This document shows, one piece after another, positions 1 through 5,797 of a stretch of DNA of 11,320 bases; the stretch's first letter is position 1, and the number at the start of each line of letters is the position of its first letter. This DNA comes from Thermoplasmata archaeon (lineage in GTDB: Archaea; Thermoplasmatota; Thermoplasmata; Thermoplasmatales; Thermoplasmataceae). The notes below the pieces were generated by a model, which was not told the origin of the DNA, searched no databases, and was given only the letters and a program-made list of their open reading frames with translations. Location: positions 1 to 11,320 of the forward strand of contig JAKAAE010000044.1 of assembly GCA_021797225.1 (NCBI GenBank). Reading direction: 5' to 3'. Position numbers and translations under genes: made by a program.

Positions 1-2
1 AG

Positions 3-500
3 CAAAAGGAGAAAATAGAGAAGCTTGTCAGTGAAACCATAAATGCAGGCGGGAATGTATTATATTCCCGGGATCTTGCGGGTTCAGTGCCGGAAAGTGG
101 TACATACTTCCCGCCAACAATGTTGTCCGGGCTCAAAGCCGGATCAGGAATATCTGATGAAGAAATATTCGGTCCCGTGCTCACGGTGTACACATTTAAA
201 ACAGAGAAAGAGGCCATAGAAATTGCCAATTCCACAAAGTACGGGCTTGCCGCCGGTGTGTGGACATCAGATATGGCAAAGGCCACCAGGGTAGCGGGTA
301 ACATCGAAGCCGGAACAGTATGGATAAACGAATACCATCTTTTATCAGCGGCAGCACCAAGGGGTGGATTCAAAATGAGCGGAATAGGAAGGGAACTGGG
401 GCTGGAAGGCATACTGGAATACACGCAGACAAGGCATATATTTATGGGAAACAATGAATCTGGAATGTCTGATGTGGCATATGGAATACTGCTGAAATAG
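3..500 (+). CDS. Aldehyde dehydrogenase, C-terminal part (5' end outside the window)
   Basis: C-terminal ~165 residues of an NAD(P)-dependent aldehyde dehydrogenase, the superfamily that oxidises aldehydes to carboxylates. The frame is open from the window edge; the GTG at 87 is an internal valine, not a start. Visible family landmarks are the EEIFGP motif, whose Glu contacts the nicotinamide ribose in known structures, the segment TVWINEYHLLSAAAPRGG, and the closing GFKMSGIGRELGLEG block, followed by a short tail after EYTQTRHIFMG. The catalytic Cys and general-base Glu lie upstream and cannot be checked. The sequence resembles broad-substrate aldehyde, betaine-aldehyde and glyceraldehyde dehydrogenases, but the substrate cannot be assigned. 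In Thermoplasmatales such enzymes can act in non-phosphorylative sugar breakdown (inference). The stop is followed by a T-run, so this is probably the last gene of its transcript. Confidence 0.93.
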   Translation, partial: QKEKIEKLVSETINAGGNVLYSRDLAGSVPESGTYFPPTMLSGLKAGSGISDEEIFGPVLTVYTFKTEKEAIEIANSTKYGLAAGVWTSDMAKATRVAGNIEAGTVWINEYHLLSAAAPRGGFKMSGIGRELGLEGILEYTQTRHIFMGNNESGMSDVAYGILLK

Positions 501-518
501 ATTTAAAAACAATCTTGA

Positions 519-524
519 TTTTTT
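519..524 (+). terminator. T6 run after the aldehyde dehydrogenase
   Basis: Six consecutive T on the + strand, 19 nt after the stop codon, in an AT-rich context. Archaeal RNA polymerase often terminates at short U-tracts without a hairpin. Plausible but weak. Confidence 0.4.
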
Positions 525-681
525 ATTATAAATAAATTTTAAAACACAGTTAATCCATACATAGAAAAGCACAGTCAGTATAACTTATCAGAGATTTATC
601 ATTTTAATGATTGTCTAAACAGTGTCCGCTTTCATGAGTGTACTTATTATTTTTGTTCTGCCTTTATTTCCAATGGAATTT

Positions 682-720
682 TCAGTTTATTAATGCCATG
701 AACATCTATCTGTAAACTGA
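682..720. repeat. 8-bp inverted repeat with 23-nt spacer
   Basis: TCAGTTTA (682-689) pairs with TAAACTGA (713-720). The arms are perfect and the spacer is 23 nt. This could be a hairpin, an operator, or the trace of a small element; no target-site duplication is evident. The function is unknown. Confidence 0.4.
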
Positions 721-845
721 TGCAATGCACAGATTCAAGAAAATAATAATTCCGGCAAATTCCAAGGAGAGTATCCGGATACTTTCTGATGGCACTTTAA
801 AAAATTTCATAAAAAAAAATAAATCCATGTTCGGGATTTCATACT

Positions 846-1496
846 GTGAAAAATATAGACATATCCCCTTCTATCATCTCAAGCAACCTCCTAGAACTGG
901 GAAATCAAATAAAAGAGTGCCAGGTAGCCGGTGCAAAGTCATTCCATCTGGATATTATGGACGGTCATTTTGTCAATAATCTGACAATGGGTCCGGATAT
1001 GGTTTCGGCAGTAAGGAAGGCGACCGATCTGAGGCTTGACTGCCATCTCATGATTGAACGCCCTGATAGATATTATAAATCCTTCGTGGACGCCGGATGT
1101 GATGTACTGCTTGTTCATTATGAAACACCTATTGAAGTCGGGAACTTCCTCAAGAAGCTGGAGGATGAAGGCATTCGCTACGGCATAGTTTTAAATCCAG
1201 ATACAGATGTAAAAAAAATCTATAAATTTGTGCCAACATCTGAAATCGTCCTGGTCATGTCAGTGTATCCAGGCTTTTCCGGGCAGAAATTTATTGATAA
1301 ATCCCTTGATAAAGTCAGGGAATTAAGAAAATTCATAGATGAAAACTATTACCAGGCAAAAATTGAGATAGATGGTGGAATCAATGCAGAAACGGGTAAA
1401 CTTGCAAGGGATGCAGGTGCAGATATACTCGTATCGGCCTCATACATTTTCAACAATAACATTGGAGACAGCATAAATAAATTAAAGTCCCTATAA
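846..1496 (+). CDS. rpe: Ribulose-phosphate 3-epimerase
   Basis: Interconverts D-ribulose 5-phosphate and D-xylulose 5-phosphate in the non-oxidative pentose phosphate pathway; cytosolic (beta/alpha)8 barrel of 216 residues, the normal family length. The family's active-site set is present: Ser9 in ISPSI, His34 and Asp36 in HLDIMDGHF, His67 in HLMI, and Asp176 in EIDGGIN. The four His/Asp residues are the metal ligands, the Asp residues doubling as acid/base catalysts. The phosphate-loop region reads VYPGFSGQKF where most family members have a V-E-P-G-F-G-G-Q type sequence. The start is GTG at 846: upstream in frame there is a stop at 810-812 and no ATG, and MKNIDISPS matches the usual family N-terminus. 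No clear Shine-Dalgarno motif precedes it. Its stop overlaps the end of the convergent dehydrogenase by 6 bp. Confidence 0.95.
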   Translation: MKNIDISPSIISSNLLELGNQIKECQVAGAKSFHLDIMDGHFVNNLTMGPDMVSAVRKATDLRLDCHLMIERPDRYYKSFVDAGCDVLLVHYETPIEVGNFLKKLEDEGIRYGIVLNPDTDVKKIYKFVPTSEIVLVMSVYPGFSGQKFIDKSLDKVRELRKFIDENYYQAKIEIDGGINAETGKLARDAGADILVSASYIFNNNIGDSINKLKSL

Positions 1497-2444
1497 ATTA
1501 AGGACAATTCTTCCATTGATTCTATCCCTGAAAGCATGCAGTGCTTCCTTTATATCCCACAGGCTGAATTCTCTGTATACGGGTAGATCAAAATGTTTTG
1601 CCTGCATAAGATCAAGCAGTTCTGATAGGTCCTTTCTGGTTCCTCCTGTAGAACCTATTATCTTCAGCTCATTTGTGTATATATTTGCTATATCGGTATC
1701 TGCGATTTTACCTGTCAGAACACCGTATGTTACAATTCTGCCCTTTCTTTTGAGGTGTTTCATAGAATCACTGAATATTTTTCCACCCAGTGGATTTATT
1801 ATTATATCGGAATGAAAATCTTCAGGAACAGAGTCAAATACTTTTATACCCGATGATTCCAGATTCCTGTTTCTGGATGAAACATACACATCCAGCCCCA
1901 TTTGCTTTGCTATCTGGACGGTAAATATCCCTGTATTGCCTGCGCCATATACAAGTATTTTTTCGTTGATACGTGGATTTGCCATTTTCAACGCCCTGTA
2001 TGATGTTAATGCCCCGATGCCTACACTTACCGCAGTGTTATCATCCATGCTTTCCGGAACCTTGAAAAGATTCTGCTCACCTATCCTTATGAATTCTGAA
2101 TATCCACCGTTGGAAATCACGCCCCATATGCCACCATTGTAGCACAGGTGCTCGTTGCCGGAATAGCACATGTCACAGCTGTTATCAAAAATCCGGTTGT
2201 ACACTATTACCCTGTCCCCCTTTTTTATAACCTTCCCGTCTTCCATGGCTATACCCATTACCTCCGATCCGGGTATATGTGGCATAGGGTTTACATTATA
2301 AACGACCTTACCATCTATAAGATTGTAGTCAAGGGGATTCAAACCGGCCTTAACAATCTTAATTTTTAAACCGTCGCCCTCGAGATTTCTCTCAGCTACC
2401 TGCACATTCTCTATTCCCGGTTTTGAAAATTCTATAACTTTCAT
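1491..2444 (-). CDS. Medium-chain dehydrogenase/reductase with structural but apparently no catalytic zinc
   Basis: 317-residue member of the zinc alcohol dehydrogenase/quinone oxidoreductase (MDR) superfamily, with an N-terminal GroES-like domain (~1-140) and a Rossmann domain holding GAGNTG (167-172). The structural zinc lobe is recognisable as Asp87, Cys90, Cys93, Cys101, in the spacing of the usual four Cys. An acidic residue at the first position is known from Sulfolobus solfataricus ADH (Glu). The catalytic zinc ligands seem lost: Asn36 where Cys is expected (AGLNPLDY), Ser60 in GSE instead of GHE, and Ile143 at the third ligand position. This points to a reductase acting on enones, quinones or enoyl-CoA rather than a classic alcohol dehydrogenase (inference). 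No acidic residue follows beta-2 (VSSRNRN), which favours NADPH. The ATG start has a TATA-like TTTAATAC ~24 nt upstream, consistent with a leaderless mRNA. It follows the TPR gene on the same strand with a 68-bp gap. Confidence 0.88.
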   Translation of the reverse strand: MKVIEFSKPGIENVQVAERNLEGDGLKIKIVKAGLNPLDYNLIDGKVVYNVNPMPHIPGSEVMGIAMEDGKVIKKGDRVIVYNRIFDNSCDMCYSGNEHLCYNGGIWGVISNGGYSEFIRIGEQNLFKVPESMDDNTAVSVGIGALTSYRALKMANPRINEKILVYGAGNTGIFTVQIAKQMGLDVYVSSRNRNLESSGIKVFDSVPEDFHSDIIINPLGGKIFSDSMKHLKRKGRIVTYGVLTGKIADTDIANIYTNELKIIGSTGGTRKDLSELLDLMQAKHFDLPVYREFSLWDIKEALHAFRDRINGRIVLNL

Positions 2445-2463
2445 GGTATAATATAAATTATAA

Positions 2464-2471
2464 GTATTAAA
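2464..2471 (-). promoter_or_regulatory. TATA box (box A) of the medium-chain dehydrogenase
   Basis: TTTAATAC on the minus strand, centred about 24 nt before the ATG at 2444. This distance puts the transcription start at or beside the start codon (leaderless). The match to consensus is moderate. Confidence 0.4.
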
Positions 2472-2512
2472 TCTAATTGTTAAATGGGTTTATTATAAAT
2501 TCATCCAAAATT

Positions 2513-3202
2513 TTATTCTCCTCTTTCAATTTCTGCCTTCAAGGATTTAAATGATATATCCTCGGGCGATTCTTTCAGGGCGGCATTTATTACATTCAAC
2601 GCCTTATCCTTCTGTTTCATCAAAAGGTATAGATGTGCCTCGTCAAGATAATACTGAGGATTTCTTGCAAGTTTCAGGCAGTCTTCTATATCACTCAGGG
2701 CATCTTCATATCTCTTCAGTTCTGTGAAAATCTGAGACCTCTTATACAGGAATACGGGGTCAGAAGCATTGAGATAAACTGCTTTATTATAGTCCTCGAG
2801 CGCCATATCCTGTTCACCCATTTTCCAGTAAACATTGCCCCTGTTATAATAATAATCAGGTACATCATCCTCTATTTTAATAGCTGCATCGAATTCATGC
2901 ATTGCACTTTCCAATTTATTCATATCATCATAAATAGATCCGAGGGTATTGTGGTAATCTCCCCTGTCATTGCTGAGTTCAATAGCTTTCTGGCAGTCCT
3001 TGATTGCATCATTATACATTCTCATGGAATAGTATGCCAGCGCCCGGTTTATATAATAATCTGGATCTGTTTTTATCAGATTTATTGCCTTGGTAAACTC
3101 CCTGATTGCATCAGAATATTGCATTACATTGAAATATGATATTCCCCGCTCATTATAATCGTCTGCCTCATCATCCTTTTTATATACGTAATTACCCGTC
3201 AT
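2513..3202 (-). CDS. TPR-repeat protein (six tandem tetratricopeptide repeats)
   Basis: 229-residue protein consisting almost entirely of six tandem 34-residue TPRs (about 13-46, 47-80, 81-114, 115-148, 149-181, 182-215). Each shows the W/Y-x2-hG-xxY...A-xx-F-xxA-h pattern, for example YYYNRGNVYWKMGEQDMALEDYNKAV. No signal peptide, membrane segment or catalytic domain is visible, so it is probably a cytosolic protein-interaction scaffold or co-chaperone-like factor; the partner is unknown. The start chosen is ATG 3202 (MTGNYVYKKDD). An in-frame ATG at 3235 would add 11 residues, but those codons overlap the shared TATA element, and 3202 lies ~24 nt from that TATA centre as expected for a leaderless mRNA. 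It is divergent from the GGPP synthase, and the dehydrogenase follows on the same strand. Confidence 0.85.
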   Translation of the reverse strand: MTGNYVYKKDDEADDYNERGISYFNVMQYSDAIREFTKAINLIKTDPDYYINRALAYYSMRMYNDAIKDCQKAIELSNDRGDYHNTLGSIYDDMNKLESAMHEFDAAIKIEDDVPDYYYNRGNVYWKMGEQDMALEDYNKAVYLNASDPVFLYKRSQIFTELKRYEDALSDIEDCLKLARNPQYYLDEAHLYLLMKQKDKALNVINAALKESPEDISFKSLKAEIERGE

Positions 3203-3216
3203 GATATAGTGTATAT

Positions 3217-3238
3217 TTAATGTATATATTAACATTAA
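3217..3238. promoter_or_regulatory. Shared divergent promoter: TATA core inside a 7-bp inverted repeat
   Basis: TATATATT (3223-3230) can be read as a TATA box on either strand. Its centre (3226.5) is 24.5 nt from the A of ATG 3202 (TPR gene, minus) and 24.5 nt from the A of ATG 3251 (leader ORF before the GGPP synthase, plus). It is embedded in the inverted repeat TTAATGT (3217-3223) - N8 - ACATTAA (3232-3238). The repeat could be a dimeric regulator site or a pair of symmetric TFB contacts; this is inference from spacing. Confidence 0.55.
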
Positions 3239-3250
3239 GTGGGTGAAAAC

Positions 3251-3295
3251 ATGAAAAAAGTTAATAATAATTTAATGAATTCACCCTTAAATTGA
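3251..3295 (+). CDS. Putative 14-codon leader ORF upstream of GGPP synthase
   Basis: ATG at 3251 opens the peptide MKKVNNNLMNSPLN and stops with TGA at 3293-3295, which overlaps the TTG start (3292-3294) of the GGPP synthase gene as TTGA. The ATG sits at the position expected for transcription start from the shared TATA box, so it could be translated leaderless, with ribosomes terminating on the TTG and restarting there. GGTGA (3242-3246) just upstream could act as a Shine-Dalgarno only if transcription starts earlier. The alternative is that one base is missing or extra here and these residues are the true N-terminus of the synthase. Confidence 0.4.
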   Translation: MKKVNNNLMNSPLN

Positions 3296-4347
3296 GAGAT
3301 ATAGAGAATTACAAAAAACAGTTAGACGAACTCAGGGAAAGAATAAACCAAAAACTTGAGGATTATTTCAAATTCAAGCTTGATGAATGCAATAATGAAA
3401 TAATATATGATATCATAGTTAAACTAAGGCAGTTTACCATGAACGGTGGGAAAAGGGTTCGCCCCATTCTGATGATAATGGGTTACAATTTATTTGCAGA
3501 AATAGATGAAAAAATCGTAAATGCTTCAATTTCCATTGAAATGGCGCAGTCCTTCCTTTTGATTCATGACGACATTATGGATCAGAGTGATATGCGCCGT
3601 GGGAAGCCAAGTTTTCACAAAGCCGTTGAAAATTCCTTAAACCGTGAGGGCATGGCAAGAATCGCGGAGAATATCGCCATTAGCGCTGGAGATTTAATAG
3701 ACACATTTTCACACGAGGCATTGCTCCGTTCTGGTTTTATTATAGAAAATCTGATCGATGCTGATTTCGAGTTTTCAAAGATTATAGAAGATACTGGAAA
3801 GGGGCAGATACTTGATATATATTCTGCACTGGAAGACGTGTACAGTGAAGAAAGACTTTTAAAACTTCATTTTCTTAAAACGGCAAGATATACCATACAG
3901 GGACCACTCCTCATGGGAGCTTTGCTTTCCGGCAATAAAAAATATCTGAATGAAATCAGGGAATTCGGTAAAAATGCTGGCATAGCATTCCAGCTTTACG
4001 ATGACCTTCTGGGGTTATTCGGTGAACAGGAAAAAACAGGAAAATCCATAAAAAGTGATGTTAATGAGGGCAAAAAGACCCTTTTAATGATTAAGGCATA
4101 CGAAAATTCTGATGAACAGACACGAAAATTCATTGATCAGTGCCTGAATAATGGCGACATTAACGATTCAGATTTTGAAAAGTTGCGCAGAATAGTGCGG
4201 GATACCGGATCACTGGAATATACAAAGAAGAAAATAGATGAATACAATAACATTGCCCGTTTATCGCTCCGAAAGATTGAAGGAAACGGGGATGTTATTG
4301 AAATGCTGGATTTTCTTCTGGAATATTTAATAAAAAGGGAAAATTAA
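3292..4347 (+). CDS. Geranylgeranyl diphosphate synthase (polyprenyl synthetase family)
   Basis: Trans-isoprenyl diphosphate synthase of 351 residues that adds isopentenyl diphosphate to allylic diphosphates, supplying C20 chains for archaeal ether lipids. Motifs in order: GGKRVRP (52-58, substrate binding), first aspartate-rich motif DDIMD (93-97) followed by RRGKPSFH, GQILDI (171-176), second motif DDLLG (237-241), and the lysines after it. The second motif ends in Gly instead of Asp, as I recall for other archaeal homologues. Phe88, five residues before the first motif, matches the bulky residue that limits product to C20 in Sulfolobus GGPP synthase, so GGPP is the likely product (inference). 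The start is TTG at 3292: there is no ATG in frame between it and the upstream stop at 3268-3270, and no Shine-Dalgarno directly before it. Its TAA shares the bases TTAA with the stop of convergent xerA. Confidence 0.93.
   Translation: MRDIENYKKQLDELRERINQKLEDYFKFKLDECNNEIIYDIIVKLRQFTMNGGKRVRPILMIMGYNLFAEIDEKIVNASISIEMAQSFLLIHDDIMDQSDMRRGKPSFHKAVENSLNREGMARIAENIAISAGDLIDTFSHEALLRSGFIIENLIDADFEFSKIIEDTGKGQILDIYSALEDVYSEERLLKLHFLKTARYTIQGPLLMGALLSGNKKYLNEIREFGKNAGIAFQLYDDLLGLFGEQEKTGKSIKSDVNEGKKTLLMIKAYENSDEQTRKFIDQCLNNGDINDSDFEKLRRIVRDTGSLEYTKKKIDEYNNIARLSLRKIEGNGDVIEMLDFLLEYLIKREN
4332..4336 (-). terminator. Possible T5 terminator of xerA inside the GGPP synthase tail
   Basis: On the minus strand, CCCTTTTTATT begins about 8 nt after the xerA stop codon and lies within the last codons of the convergent synthase gene. 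Because the two genes have no intergenic space, 3' ends must overlap. A short U-tract is suggestive only. Confidence 0.25.
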
Positions 4348-5186
4348 TATTTCGGCATATGCATGGAATACATTTCCTTCAATGTGCTGTCATCTATGTG
4401 TGTATAAATTTGCGTTGTAGCCAGGCTTGAGTGCCCCAGAATCTGCTGTATGAATCTGATATCTCCACCATTTCTCAGTACAGAAGTTGCAAATGTATGG
4501 CGCAGTACATGCGGAGTAACCTTTTTGGCAATTCCGGAGCGTTCCCCAACACGCTTGACCATTCTCTCCACAGTGCTGGTGTTGAATCGTGTTTTCTTAT
4601 TTGATATGAACAGATAGTTATTGTTCGACCTTATTTTTATCCTCTCTTTCATATAAACCTTTACACAATCCCTGCATACATCCGGCATAACCACAATTCG
4701 GTCCTTGTCACCCTTTCCAGCATGCACGTAAATAATATTCTCCTCAAAGTCCACATCCCCTATTTCCAGATTGACCAGTTCACTCACTCTCAATCCTGTA
4801 TAGAGAAAAACAGAAATTACTGCCTTATCACGGGTATTGTCACAGCCATTGATAAGTGTGCCTGCATCCTTCTGGTTAAGATAAACAGGCATTTTTTGGG
4901 ATCTTCTGGGCGGTACAAGATTGGGTGGAATATCCATATTTTTGAATTTATAATATAGTTTTAATGCCTTCATGGCAAGATACTGGGATGCTTTTGAATA
5001 CTGTTTTTCGGTAACAATGAAATTTTTGTAGTTTTCAATATCCTCAAAATTTATGGATGAAATATCTTTATTGCAATAAGAAAGGAAACCGGATATAAGA
5101 AATTTATACTCTTTTATTGTATAAAAGCTCTTTCTTTCAGTTATCATGAATCTTTCAAATGATCTCAGCTCTCCTTGGTTATTCAT
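4344..5186 (-). CDS. xerA: Tyrosine recombinase XerA
   Basis: 280-residue tyrosine recombinase of the archaeal XerA type, which resolves chromosome dimers at dif. The N-terminal SAM-like core-binding domain spans ~5-85 and the catalytic domain ~98-275. All active-site residues are visible: Arg133 (TGLRVSEL), Lys158 (GKGDKDR), His226 and Arg229 (HVLRHTFAT), His252 (LGHSS) and the nucleophile Tyr261 (TTQIYTHID). The length suits XerA, and nothing nearby suggests a phage or integron integrase; I did not recognise a dif site in the window. The ATG at 5186 is the only reasonable start, since no other start codon is in frame upstream. It is preceded by a ten-base match to the anti-Shine-Dalgarno sequence, but 15 nt away. 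The gene lies 38 bp downstream of the small membrane protein gene and is probably cotranscribed with it. Confidence 0.95.
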   Translation of the reverse strand: MNNQGELRSFERFMITERKSFYTIKEYKFLISGFLSYCNKDISSINFEDIENYKNFIVTEKQYSKASQYLAMKALKLYYKFKNMDIPPNLVPPRRSQKMPVYLNQKDAGTLINGCDNTRDKAVISVFLYTGLRVSELVNLEIGDVDFEENIIYVHAGKGDKDRIVVMPDVCRDCVKVYMKERIKIRSNNNYLFISNKKTRFNTSTVERMVKRVGERSGIAKKVTPHVLRHTFATSVLRNGGDIRFIQQILGHSSLATTQIYTHIDDSTLKEMYSMHMPKY

Positions 5187-5201
5187 TTTTGTATATATAT
5201 T

Positions 5202-5211
5202 ATCACCTCCT
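5202..5211 (-). promoter_or_regulatory. Strong Shine-Dalgarno motif upstream of xerA, unusually distant
   Basis: AGGAGGTGAT on the minus strand is a ten-base complement of the archaeal 16S 3' end. It ends 15 nt before the xerA ATG, whereas GGTGAT lies 3-4 nt before the start in rpsL and rpsG in this window. No alternative in-frame start lies closer. Confidence 0.6.
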
Positions 5212-5224
5212 ACCGTTTATAGTT

Positions 5225-5668
5225 TCACCTGTCATGAACGCCGTAAGTATCTATATCTGTATTTTTTGTATCTGCCGTTTTATAATATGAAATTACCATT
5301 GTGAAGAACAGAACGGATAACCCCTCCACGATCAAATAGCCGGCCCTTATTCCGTTGTACTGTGCTATATTTATAGGTGAAACATGAAATATTAGTATCA
5401 TTGCAAGCCCCGCAATGATAAATGTGCCTGAACTGGCTATAAGGGCTACCTTATTTGTTTTCAAGCTCTTATCTGGGAATAAAAGTCCAACGGCAACGAA
5501 AACGTCCCCAAAAATCAGGAAAACCGGAAATACCCTCGGTATTATGCCGTAATAGTAATTTGCCTCGAAATCCCGGGATAATGTATGCCCGGGAAGAATA
5601 AAAATAAACAGATATGTGATGATAACAATCGTAATTCCGGACAGAAAAAACATGTTATATCTGTTCAT
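5225..5668 (-). CDS. Small four-helix membrane protein of unknown function
   Basis: 147-residue protein with four predicted membrane segments at about 7-26, 42-63, 73-95 and 108-129, and a short hydrophilic C-terminal tail (KTADTKNTDIDTYGVHDR). I do not recognise a family. The loop between helices 1 and 2 has a run of aromatic residues (EANYYYGIIPR), and helix 2 to 3 contains FPDKSLKTNK. There are no conserved-looking His or Cys pairs, nor transporter motifs. A TATA box centred 25 nt before the ATG supports this start and a leaderless mRNA. It is divergent from egsA (about 130 bp between start codons) and the first gene of a likely two-gene unit with xerA. The pairing with a recombinase gives no functional clue. 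Confidence 0.75.
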   Translation of the reverse strand: MNRYNMFFLSGITIVIITYLFIFILPGHTLSRDFEANYYYGIIPRVFPVFLIFGDVFVAVGLLFPDKSLKTNKVALIASSGTFIIAGLAMILIFHVSPINIAQYNGIRAGYLIVEGLSVLFFTMVISYYKTADTKNTDIDTYGVHDR

Positions 5669-5688
5669 TATAATATTAACTGTCTGAC

Positions 5689-5697
5689 ATATATAAA
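5689..5697 (-). promoter_or_regulatory. TATA box of the membrane protein-xerA unit
   Basis: TTTATATAT on the minus strand, centred 25 nt before the ATG at 5668. It closely matches the archaeal box A consensus, which places the transcription start at the start codon. Confidence 0.6.
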
Positions 5698-5707
5698 CCT
5701 TTGCAGA

Positions 5708-5742
5708 ATGCCAATTTATCCATTAAAAAATATATCTGGCAT
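5708..5742. repeat. 6-bp inverted repeat between divergent promoters
   Basis: ATGCCA (5708-5713) and TGGCAT (5737-5742) are inverted copies 23 nt apart, located between the TATA boxes of the membrane protein gene and egsA. They could be a regulator site; arms this short can arise by chance. Confidence 0.25.
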
Positions 5743-5767
5743 ACAACAGAATTTTTGAATACGTAAA

Positions 5768-5775
5768 TTTATATT
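5768..5775 (+). promoter_or_regulatory. TATA box of egsA
   Basis: TTTATATT centred about 26 nt before ATG 5798. This distance fits a leaderless mRNA starting at that ATG and argues against the in-frame TTG at 5780. Confidence 0.6.
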
Positions 5776-5797
5776 CTAATTGAATATCATAAAAGCA

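Larger units (their letters stand above)
501..845. other. Gap without a confident gene; possible gene remnant on the minus strand
   Basis: A 345-bp stretch between the aldehyde dehydrogenase and the epimerase. It holds the T6 run, an arm-loop-arm ATCATT-TT-AATGAT at 599-612, and an 8-bp inverted repeat at 682-720. On the minus strand a frame is open for about 49 codons from ~796 down to a TAA at 647-649. It reads like protein near its end (HGINKLKIPLEIKAEQK) but has no ATG start, so it may be a decayed gene tail or chance. A + strand frame from ATG 725 runs into the epimerase in the wrong frame and is judged spurious. The epimerase promoter must lie in the last ~60 bases, where A-rich sequence such as CACTTTAAAA (794-803) is the best candidate. 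Confidence 0.4.

Noticed and set aside
725..979. 84-codon + strand frame overlapping the start of rpe
   Set aside because: Most of it lies in the wrong frame of the clear epimerase gene; the part upstream has no recognisable protein features.
2633..3139. 168-codon frame opposite the TPR gene
   Set aside because: It is antisense to six well-formed TPRs and its sequence is low-complexity hydrophobic, as expected from the complement of TPR codons.
4344..5186. Phage or integrative-element integrase
   Set aside because: Full XerA architecture and length, with housekeeping neighbours on both sides, and no tRNA attachment site, direct repeats or phage genes.
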